A stretch of 39,458 nt of DNA, from assembly GCA_018062515.1 (NCBI GenBank), contig JAGOSC010000023.1, positions 1-39,458 of the forward strand, given 5' to 3'. Under the pieces are notes generated by a model. That model saw nothing but the letters and a program-made list of their open reading frames with translations, searched no databases and was not told the DNA's origin. The stretch is from Candidatus Omnitrophota bacterium (GTDB lineage: Bacteria; Omnitrophota; Gorgyraeia; Zapsychrales; Zapsychraceae). This document shows, in pieces, positions 7,606 to 17,400 of the stretch (position 1 is its first letter; each line of letters opens with the position of its first letter). The position numbers were made by a program, and so were the translations under genes.

Positions 7606-8811
7606 CTACAACTTTCCTTGATGATATAACTCTACGATGGCACGCACAGGGATAGGATTGAATTGTAAGCCCGCGTTCTTCTGTATCTCCAGAATAGCAT
7701 CTTCTTTTCGCATACCTTTTCTATAAGGTCGCGATGAAGTCATCGCGTCGTAAGAGTCAGCAACAGCCATTATCGCCGCTGTTATAGGGATGCCAGCACC
7801 TATAAGCCCGTCGGGATAACCTCTTCCGTCAAACCTTTCATGATGGTATTTGATTCCGTCAATGCAGTCTTTAGGTAGATTGAGCGGCCGAATCATTTCC
7901 GAGCCTCGAACGGTGTGTTTCTTCATAATTTCGTATTCTTCGTCGGTAAGACGACCGGTTTTATTAAGGATAGTCTCCGGAATGGCAATTTTTCCTATAT
8001 CGTGAAGCAAGCCCGAAATATAAATATTTTCAAAAAAAGCATTCTCAAATTCCGCCGACCCATTGGCCACCATCTGGCGAGCGATAGCTAAAGAATAATT
8101 GGTAACCCGCTCCGTGTGACCATGCGTGTACTTATCCTTGGCTTCTATCGTCGAGCTTAACACAATAATCGTTTGAATAAATAGTTCTCGGTTACGTTTA
8201 GCTTCACGGCTAAGATCATTGAATAACTGGGCGTTGCGAATAGCCATCGCGGCATCATGCGCCAGCGCGGCAAAAAAATTAAGTTCTTCCTGGGCGAAAC
8301 GGGTTTCATCATGTTTGTTTCCTAATAAAAGCACCGCCATTAATTTATCTTGGTAAAAAGCCGGAACACAAGCGATAGAATTAAGCGTATCCATTTGTTC
8401 ACTGACTTTATGCAGAAGTTCTTTAACACCTCCACCGTTTCCATTGTCGACGACGTTTTCTCGCCAAATAATACGGTTGATGTCTTCGGCAACGACGGCA
8501 TTCATCCCTTGTATGACGCTGCGGTATTTTTTGTCGATGAATAATTTAATGATTGGACTTTGTTTGCTGAACTTGGTAAAACCGATGGGGATTCGATGGC
8601 CGGTTTCTCCTCGAGAAATATTCAAGACGTAACGATCAAAATCTGATTCATACAAAATCATGGCGGCATGTTTAATGCGTAATTTGCGCACAATCATCCG
8701 CACGATTAACTTGATCAGCAATTTAGGATCATGAATCATGATCATGCCCTTGCTGGCGGTTTCAAGTTCCTTTTTGTAATCGATTTTGATCATCGGTAAT
8801 TTAACGGTCAT
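7606..8811 (-). CDS. GAF-HD-GYP phosphodiesterase (probable c-di-GMP hydrolase)
   Basis: A 401-residue soluble protein. Residues of about 20-195 are a GAF sensory domain ending in FFAALAHDAAMAIRNAQLF; residues 215-395 are an HD-GYP domain, which in characterised members degrades cyclic di-GMP. Seen: HGHTERV with H230/H232, the HD pair H270-D271 (GLLHDIGKIAIPE), H299, the H323-H324 pair, GYP at 331-333 (HERFDGRGYPDG), and VADSYDAMTSSRPYRK. All metal-binding positions appear intact, so activity is likely. The start overlaps the receiver gene stop by 11 bases, so translation is coupled. Phosphorylation of the receiver by the upstream kinase may govern this enzyme (inference). Confidence 0.9.
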   Translation of the reverse strand: MTVKLPMIKIDYKKELETASKGMIMIHDPKLLIKLIVRMIVRKLRIKHAAMILYESDFDRYVLNISRGETGHRIPIGFTKFSKQSPIIKLFIDKKYRSVIQGMNAVVAEDINRIIWRENVVDNGNGGGVKELLHKVSEQMDTLNSIACVPAFYQDKLMAVLLLGNKHDETRFAQEELNFFAALAHDAAMAIRNAQLFNDLSREAKRNRELFIQTIIVLSSTIEAKDKYTHGHTERVTNYSLAIARQMVANGSAEFENAFFENIYISGLLHDIGKIAIPETILNKTGRLTDEEYEIMKKHTVRGSEMIRPLNLPKDCIDGIKYHHERFDGRGYPDGLIGAGIPITAAIMAVADSYDAMTSSRPYRKGMRKEDAILEIQKNAGLQFNPIPVRAIVELYHQGKL

Positions 8812-9163
8812 TTAATTCTTTAAGGACAATCTGTTCGAGTTCTTCGAGGATCAAAGGTTTATGTATATACCCTTTGATTCCATAACTGTTAGCTTCATTC
8901 ACCGTTTCTTCGTTTTCAATTCCCGTCACCATAATCACTTTGACATTATTTTTGTTTTCACGTAAAGTCCGTAAAACCTCGACGCCGCTCATGTCCTCCA
9001 TAGTGATGTCTAGAAGAATGAGATCGGGATTATTTTGTTTAACAGATAGAAGTGCCTCTTTCCCTCCACCAGCAGTGGTGACGTCGATACCGCGTTTTTT
9101 AAAAAAACTTTTAGCGAATTCACGGATATCCGTTTCATCATCAACAATCAACAATTTCGACAT
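8801..9163 (-). CDS. CheY-like single-domain response regulator
   Basis: A 120-residue receiver: D8-D9, phosphoacceptor D52 (LILLDITMED), T80 (VIMVTG), K102 (GYIHKPL). Ribosome binding site GGAGGAG seven bases before ATG. It overlaps the HD-GYP gene by 11 bases and follows the 7TM/GAF kinase by about 117 bases, giving the order kinase-receiver-phosphodiesterase. The receiver and HD-GYP, often one polypeptide (RpfG type), are here two chains. Confidence 0.9.
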   Translation of the reverse strand: MSKLLIVDDETDIREFAKSFFKKRGIDVTTAGGGKEALLSVKQNNPDLILLDITMEDMSGVEVLRTLRENKNNVKVIMVTGIENEETVNEANSYGIKGYIHKPLILEELEQIVLKELNDR

Positions 9164-9280
9164 GTACTCCTCCGATTAACTTCATCTGTTCCAATTCACT
9201 TAATATTACTAAAAATAAAATTGCGGGTTCCTTTATTTTAAAGGCTGCCTGCTGATAAAACAAATCGAATCTTTTTTATT

Positions 9281-11467
9281 TTACGTTACTTTCTCCAGCG
9301 CAATGGGTAATATAATTTGCGTTTCTGATCCGATTCGGTATTTGGACGAAAAATTCACCTTTCCCCCATGATTATCTTCAATGATTTGCCGAATAACGTA
9401 AAGCCCCAAACCTGTTCCTTTTTTGCTTGTCGCTTTGGTGGTAAAAAATGGAGCGAACAATTTATGCATATCCGTTTCTTTGACGCCCATGCCATTATCT
9501 TGGATAAGAATCTCAATTTTAGCATTGATTTCCCGGGCATAAATATCCAAATGCGGCTTATAACCATTCTCTTGCAATTCATCTTTGCGCTGCATCATAG
9601 CGTCGTAAGCATTGTCGATGAGGTTAAAAAACACTTCCTGCAGTTGAGTAAAATTTCCTTTTATTTTAGGTATGTTCTTATCAAAATGATACTCGATTCC
9701 CAGCATATGGACTTTAATTTTGAATTGAGCCATTTCCAAGGCCGACTTTAAAAGCGCCGGAAGCTCGACAGAAGTAAATCCCTGCTCTCCTTTTCGCGTA
9801 TATCGCAATAGTCCGCCGACGATTTCACCACCATGCTTAACATTTTGCTGAATCCGTTCCAGTCCGCTTTCAACCTCGTCGAGCAATTCTTTTGTTTTCG
9901 GCGGATGACCGTTTTCTTTTCCATGTCGTATGGTATCAATCAAATCACCGGCAATAAATCCCATGGCATGCAAGCGATTATTGATTTGATGGCTCAAACC
10001 ATCCGCCATGGTTCCGACGGTGGCCATTTTTTCTGCTTTCATAAGTTGCACGTGGGTGCGCTGCATATCTTCATAAAATTGGGCATTTTCTATAGCCAGC
10101 GCCGACTGATTAGCTAATATAGAAAAAACAGCTAAGTCATCATGCGTATAAAGTTTGCCTGAACGTTTTTTTCCTAAGGAAATAATAGCGATTAATTTTT
10201 GTTCAATAAAACTGGGGACAACCAAAGCCGCTTCAATTCTCTCCAAGCTTTCCTCAATTTCTGCCAACCCTTCACCTCCCACATCAGTACGTTTTTGTTT
10301 TATTTCCTCATATACAATCGGTTCTTTGACCTGATTAAAATAATTAACCAAAAGAGAATCAAAACCCAGATGACTTTGTTCATCGATATTTTCTTTATCG
10401 CCCTTAACCGCTTTTAAAACAAATTGCTTGGAATCTTCGTGGCGAAGAAATATTTTACAATTGTCGATTTTAACAGCCCGAGTAACAACGTGAACAATCA
10501 AATTCAATAATCTTTTTAAGTCTTTAATCTGCCCCATACCCAAAGACGCCTGTCTCAATGTGGCTTGATATTGCCGCTGTTCCTGAAGGAGCCTGTCCTC
10601 GGCTTTCTTTTGGATAAAAATAAAAATAAACGGGCCGATGGTAGCTAAAACAGTGGAAAAGACTAATGGAACAATCCACCAATTATCAGCATAGTTATTT
10701 TTTAACCATTCTTGCCCCCAAAAAGCAAGTCCAAAGGGGATTCCCAAAACTAATGAATAAACAATGACAAAGACTCCTAGCCGCGTAATAGCGACTCTGA
10801 TATCCATCAATTGATATTTAAATATCGCGTATGTAGAAATTGCAATATATACACATATAAAAAAATGCCAAGCTGGATAAACATCTATTCCCCATGACGG
10901 GAAAGAGGTTGTTGAACCGCCCAAAAATCCCAACAACATTCCCCAAAATAAATATTTACCCTGTATTTGTTTGATACCGCCAATCCGATTAAAATATACA
11001 AACAAATTGCCAAACGACGTAAAGACAATAAAAAGCCAAATTGGAAAAAGAATATTAAAACCAACACCGGCCTTATAATAATAAAATTGATTAAAGGCAT
11101 ACCTCATTGAATGAAATGTGGTGTTTGTAGCCACTCCTAAAAAAGCAAATAGTATGCCGTGGCAATATACGAATCTGAGCATTTTTTGATCGTTCAACTG
11201 ACAAAATTCATAAATAACATGATAAAAAAACATTGCGATTAGCGATACGCCGAATATCGTAATCTTCCAACTTAAAAATGCTTGATCGTATGTTTGTGAA
11301 ATTCCAACGAGAAAGGTTCCAAACCCAAAGATACCAACAGAAATATTAAATAATGCCCATAAGCGATGCACATGTCTTTTAACATTGATAAATATAAAAA
11401 AAGCTAATAGAAAACAAACAACTGTTACTGATAACCCTGCCAATGCAAATAAATTCATGTGTACCAT
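9281..11467 (-). CDS. 7TM-GAF sensor histidine kinase
   Basis: A 728-residue membrane kinase. Residues 1-295: seven or more hydrophobic segments related to those of the kinase at 4217 (LFALAGL, FGTFLVGIS, LMDIRVAITR parallel). Residues of about 310-465: GAF domain (LLNLIVHVVTRAV ... ILANQSALAIENAQFYEDM). DHp with H493 in the unusual context DGLSHQINNRLHAM. HATPase: N-box N615/N619 (FFNLIDNAYDAM), G1 DNGMGV at 657-662, FAPFFTTK, G2 GTGLGL at 684-689. The start lies six bases after the polyketide synthase stop and has no strong ribosome binding site (an ATG three codons later is possible), which suggests readthrough from the synthase. It probably phosphorylates the receiver at 8801. Confidence 0.9.
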   Translation of the reverse strand: MVHMNLFALAGLSVTVVCFLLAFFIFINVKRHVHRLWALFNISVGIFGFGTFLVGISQTYDQAFLSWKITIFGVSLIAMFFYHVIYEFCQLNDQKMLRFVYCHGILFAFLGVATNTTFHSMRYAFNQFYYYKAGVGFNILFPIWLFIVFTSFGNLFVYFNRIGGIKQIQGKYLFWGMLLGFLGGSTTSFPSWGIDVYPAWHFFICVYIAISTYAIFKYQLMDIRVAITRLGVFVIVYSLVLGIPFGLAFWGQEWLKNNYADNWWIVPLVFSTVLATIGPFIFIFIQKKAEDRLLQEQRQYQATLRQASLGMGQIKDLKRLLNLIVHVVTRAVKIDNCKIFLRHEDSKQFVLKAVKGDKENIDEQSHLGFDSLLVNYFNQVKEPIVYEEIKQKRTDVGGEGLAEIEESLERIEAALVVPSFIEQKLIAIISLGKKRSGKLYTHDDLAVFSILANQSALAIENAQFYEDMQRTHVQLMKAEKMATVGTMADGLSHQINNRLHAMGFIAGDLIDTIRHGKENGHPPKTKELLDEVESGLERIQQNVKHGGEIVGGLLRYTRKGEQGFTSVELPALLKSALEMAQFKIKVHMLGIEYHFDKNIPKIKGNFTQLQEVFFNLIDNAYDAMMQRKDELQENGYKPHLDIYAREINAKIEILIQDNGMGVKETDMHKLFAPFFTTKATSKKGTGLGLYVIRQIIEDNHGGKVNFSSKYRIGSETQIILPIALEKVT

Positions 11468-11473
11468 GGAATT

Positions 11474-14400
11474 TTATCTCATAAGACTTGTTATTGGCTC
11501 TATAATCTGTTTTTGAAAATTCTGAATCAATTTTGATGGTAAATTCTCCGCCTCCACTATGTCTCCCTTTCTTCTAACCCATATAGCCCTATTTCTTGCA
11601 GCAGCCAATTTTCTACCTACTTTTCTTCCGTTATACAAAAAAAACTCGAAGTCTAAATCTAAACTATTTTGGTGAATCCTATTCAAATACATTTTCACAA
11701 GAATCGTATCAAAAGGCATTGCTTCGGTTAAATAATCAATATCGCAGTTAAGAATTACAAACTCTCCATTATCTCCAACCCCCTTATAACATTCAGGAAT
11801 TATTTTATAAAAATATAAATCCATAACGACACCCAACCATTCTGCATAATTAGCAAAATAAACATTACCCACCAAGTTCGAATTCTCCAAAGACGTATCA
11901 AAAATATAATCCATTAAGAACAATCCCTTATTATCAAATTCTTTAATTATATTCCCTGAGTTTAAATGATTGAATGGTTCTGAAAACTTCTCAAGAGGTT
12001 GCTTTACTTTCGTTCTAGGTCTCATAGAGTCCATAAATGATTTGATGGCTGGCGGCATCTCTTCTACTTTACCTTGACCATGTCCTGTTATTTTTATCCA
12101 TGAAACTCTCTGTTTACAAAAAGCAACTCTTTCAATATGAGAACTATTTGTTTGTTTTCTCCATTCAAAACATAAATCAAAAATACTTTCTTTTTCTCCA
12201 GAAACTTCTTCCATCCAAACTCTACCCAAAATAACATCATTGCCTCGGAGATCACCCAAAATCTTTAATCTTACCCCATTAGTTGCTAAACCCCACCCAC
12301 CAGTTTCTAAAAGATTTGCCAGCTCGCTCATAACGGGTTGAATACTATACTCTCTTAATTCACCCATCCACTCAAAATAACTAGTAAAAAATACCCTTCG
12401 ACTCATGAGCTTATTCGTCCTAAAAGTTACAGGAAAATGCTTTGAAAATACATACTGTTGTTGAGGACCGGAATAATCCACATGAATTCCAAACAATTCC
12501 TCGTTAAATCCAAATTTCGTCAATACAGACTTGTCCAAGTCCTTTTTTTCAAAAAGATCCTTCTTTTCTTTTTGAATCTGTCGAGCTTCAATTGCGAAGG
12601 ACAAAACTTTTTTATCACCAATTGTAAATTTAATAGGAATTGATACAACTTTAATATTTGGATTGGCGCGATCGTTCTCAAAAATAAACACGTCATCCCA
12701 GTAATCACATAACCTAATATTTACTTGTTTTTTATTTAAAGTCTTTTTGAATGTTTCAACAGCACTCCAAATAGCTGTTCCACTAGTATTTAAATCAAAC
12801 CCTAACTTAATCATTCTTTCCAACAATTGATGTTTATTCTCACCTAGTAAAGCTAACCAATCATTTTCTTTTCTTTCAATGATGTTCTCAATATCACATC
12901 CCTGTTGACTATATCCCGCTACACATATCATTGAAGCATCTGTATGAGAAATTGAGATGTTCGGAGAATGTGATTGTGATGTTTCAACGATTGGCCGTCC
13001 AGAGCTTTCCCATTTTATTTTAATTTTTTCTAAATTTTTATTCTTTTTATCTAAAATCTGCTGAAGTAGCAGATGCAAGTAGGGAATTTCCAATTCATGG
13101 CGTTTATCCTTATGTGCATTTTTAAACCGAGGATCATAAACATATTTAATAGCTGGCACTTGCCCATTTAAATTTTGCGTGAAACTGTTTAACTTTCGTT
13201 CTATAAGTTCCATATCGCGTTTATTGGGATCGACCAAATCATTGGCAGAAGGATTTCCAGGAAGAGACTCAAGTATTTTTAAATGACAACCAATAATGCT
13301 CAAAATAATCACTTTCCCATCCGACATAAAAGAATTGCCCGAGTAGGCAGTCATTCCGCACTTTTTTAAGTTTGTTTTGACCAGTAAATTGTCTCTATAT
13401 TTCGAAAACGCTGAAATGTCTAATCTAAGCTCTTTGATAAAATTGGGTAAACAAGCGTCTTGAGCAGCAATTATCTGCATTGATTGTAAGCTTGAATCAA
13501 TTAAGAAGGGATCATTAATAAGGAACTGCCCGGAAAACTTTCTATTCTGTTTCAAAAATGTTGCTGTTGATTTCTCGAAATGAGTTGTAAATATGCATTC
13601 TCCTTCGTCAGTCCTCTGGTCAAAGAACAACTTATAAACTTTATTAATACACTGAAAGGTTTTACCTTGAAACAAAATTGGCCCGTATACATCTTTATCG
13701 ACATTAAAATTAATCGGATTTTTAAACAAATCTTTAGATATATCTATTGTCTTTAGCTTTTCTTCCCCTTTGGAAAAATTTAAAATCGCAAAAAAAGCTG
13801 GTTGATTGTAATTATCATGCTCAGAGAATATTTCAACTTTCACTTTTGAATCTGCTTTAGAACTTTCTTCTAAAATTTGAGCATGAATTTCTATTCTTGT
13901 ACCATTTTTCAAATTAATCGGAATTGGTTTATCAAGATGGATATCCCGAGCCATCAAAGACTCAATTTGTACATCATTGGTTAAGTAACTAGCAGCCTGG
14001 ACCATAGCTTCTAGCCCAAAAACAAAGGGGAACAATATTGTCCCCTTCCAATTATGATCAAGTAGATACGGGTCATCTTGAACATTCAAATGGGTCTGAA
14101 CAATGAGTTCGACACCTGGCATATGGTAATTAATTTCTTCGATAAACCGCAAATTCGGCCTTGGATCAAAATCTTTAACTTGAAATGTATTGAGGCCAGG
14201 AACACGGGACGTAATTATGACATGGTCTGTTGATGGATCCCCTTCAATTAATCCACAAAATCGCTTAACACCCTCGTCGACCGGAATCGCACCAATACCT
14301 TTTTCGGCTAACTTCTCTATACTTCCAAGATTGACTCCCATTCCTACTTCATCCCACACACTGAAAGCGGGCGCAATAATTTGAACGTTCTCATTCTTAT

Positions 14401-17400
14401 TTTTATAAGCTCTTACACACAAAAGGAGCATCTCATTGGCAAAGCCATACCATCCGCTTCCCTCCATACCTGTGACGCCAATAATTGAGGCTATCGGAAC
14501 GAAAAGTTTAAGTTGACTTCCTTTGAGAACATCCAGGAGATTAACAGCACCCATAATCTTTGGTAGAACTTCCTTATAAACGTCCTCAAGATTTGTTTGC
14601 TTTAATCGCCTTAAACTATTTAAACCCGCTCCGTGAACGACAGCCGAAATTAATCCGAATCTTTTTTCAATTTCGATGACAACTTTCTTAACCTGATAAG
14701 CGTCAGAAACATCACATTGAAAATATGCGCATTCCAAATTCTCCTGCCTAAATCGCTCAAGTGTTTTTTCAATTCCCTCGTCTTTTTTTGATCTTCCGAC
14801 GAGCATCACTTTAACTTTTGTTATCCTGCCAAATTCCAAAGCACATTCTGCTGTAATTCCTTTTGCCCCACCTGTGATAAGGACCACGTCCTTTTTTGAC
14901 CATACTATGTTACGTTTTTTATAGGAATATGAATTAGATACCTCAAAAACAGGTGAACGCCGCTCCCCTTTATCGTTATAACCTGCAATAGCAAAAACGG
15001 TAGATGACTTTAGTTCCCTGCAAATTTTTTCAGCAATAAACTTATTCTTTAAATTTTTGTTAAAATCAATAATCTTCAGATATAATTCAGGCCGTTCGAG
15101 ATGTAAAGTGGATGCAAGTGCGCGAATACTGCTTTCTTTGAAATCACCTGAACCCAATTGCGCAAATAGTATATATTTCGCGTTTGCTGCAAGAGTAATG
15201 ATTTTGTGAAACTTCTCCATTCTCTCCTGGAGGGCCTCAAGAGTAAGACGGTCATTAGCATTCGAACGTAAAATCGAAATCACACATTCCGGTTTTTTGT
15301 CAAAATCAATTTCATCCGGATTGATAATACGCACCTTACTCCCTTTAAACTCTTCTTTGATAAACTCGCTAAGTTCCCCTTTTGGAAGATCAGAGATAAG
15401 AAGAATATTCTTAAATATCTTCTGCGCTTCTGTTTTATCTTCTTTTAAATTTTGAGATTCGAACCTTTCGACAAAATTCCTTACCCACGCTTTATTTTGA
15501 TAACGTTTAAGGACACTGTCTTGTCTATCAACTCGACTTCCATCCTGCTTTTGAGCGAGAAGAACTTCGAACTTTTGTTTGATTTCATTCATCGTCTTAT
15601 TTGAATATTGAGCCGGCTCGATTTCACCCGCAACGCCCAGAGCTTTTGCGGCTTCCGCAATTAGTTCGGCAGCCTTAATTGAATCAAGGTTTAAATCATC
15701 TAAAAGACGCATATTCAGATTAATAGATTCCTTATCGAATCCCGTCATCTTATGAGTTAAGTCCAATAATATTTTTGCAATAGATGCGCCCTCCCCATCA
15801 TCCGGCGCAACAAGAACGTGGTCGAGCTGCCTTGTCGGTTCTAGCAATTTCTCGATGTAAGCAGGCGTTATAACCTCTGAAACTAGTATTTCTTGCTGCT
15901 CAAGCGCTTTAAGCGGCCGCTCACATTGATTTTCGATAAACTTTTTCCTCGAGGTTGGAATAAAAGGCTTGATCGCTCTATTTGAATACAATTCTTTCCA
16001 ATTCACTTTGACATTTCTCACAAAAGTCTGAGCTAAAACAACGTTAAGATCCCTATCGCTTTGTGGCCTACCCTCTATAGGAAAACATGGGGGATCATTA
16101 TCTCCATTAATCGCTTTAGTAAGGTCTGTGAGTATCCTTCCCGGGCCGACCTCAATAAACAAATCGCATTGTTTTGACATCGATTCGATAAGTTTAATAA
16201 AATTAACGGGCTCAAGTACTTGCTTTGCAAAATATTCTTTAATGTCAGTACCACGCTGAACCAATTTTCCATCAATACAGGAATATAAATTCGTTTTTTT
16301 CGGATTGTATATGCCATTGAGAATTTTAGTTGATGAAATCCTTCTGGAAGGTAAACGCATAAGTGAAGAATGAAAAGCATTAGAAACTGGCAGTATAAGT
16401 GTCGAAATATTTTGCTTCTTCGCTAATGAAATGACTTTATCGATTTCTTTTAAATCACCAGAAACAACAGTCTGGATCGGACTATTAATATTGGAAATAA
16501 CGGCATTGCCTTTAACTTTGCTGACTAATTCTCTTGCGTTTTCGTAATCGCAGGAAAGACTCACCATTCCGGCAGACTTTCCTTTACCGGACATTTGTTT
16601 GCCGCGAAATTCGGAAAACTTAAATAAAATATTCCGATCGAAAGCACCCGCTTTATAAAAAGCTGTAAGTTCACCGAGGCTATGCCCCCCTACAGCGTCG
16701 GGATCGATACCCAACTTTGACAAAAATTCCGTCCAAACAACCGAACTAAAAGTAATCGCTGGTTGTGTAATTTCCGTCTGTGATAATTTATTCTGAAAAT
16801 GGACTTTTTCTTCATTCGTTAAACATTGATCTTCATTCTTATAGATATAGTCCTTCAAGGGAACCTTGGACATATTCAATAAATCTTTTGCCCAATCGAA
16901 TCTATTAACTAGAGTCCTTGTCATATTCAGCCGTTGAGCGCCTTGGCCGGCATATAGAAAACCTATCCTATTCTTTCTTACATTATTTCCCAATAAAATG
17001 AACGTAATCGGATCCTTAGATTTGATTTCGATCATCTGGCCATCTTCCAACGTTTTTGAATCTAACTCATTCTCAATTGCGTTCAGCGCTTCATATAAAT
17101 GCTCAGGAGAATCCGTAACAACGGCAACTTTTATTGAATCTCGGACTCTCACCTTTTTATTCAAACGGGCACTCAAATCTGCCATCTCCGCCATACTAAT
17201 ATTACGTAATTCCTCTTTAAATTTTTTAATCAATTTGTCCAAATGAATAAGTGTTCTTGAGGCAAAAACGAAAATTTCTGTATTCTGATTACTGGAAAAT
17301 AAAGCATCTTCTTTTATTTTCGATTTTAATGTTCCTTTAGGAGATGACTTGGACTCTATCGTTATATGACAATTGATACCTCCAAATCCAGCTGAAGATA

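Noticed and set aside
9164..9280. Terminator between the kinase at 9281 and the receiver gene
   Set aside because: Only weak A/T pairing around ATAAAATTGC and TTTATTTTAA; no GC stem followed by a T run, so readthrough is assumed.
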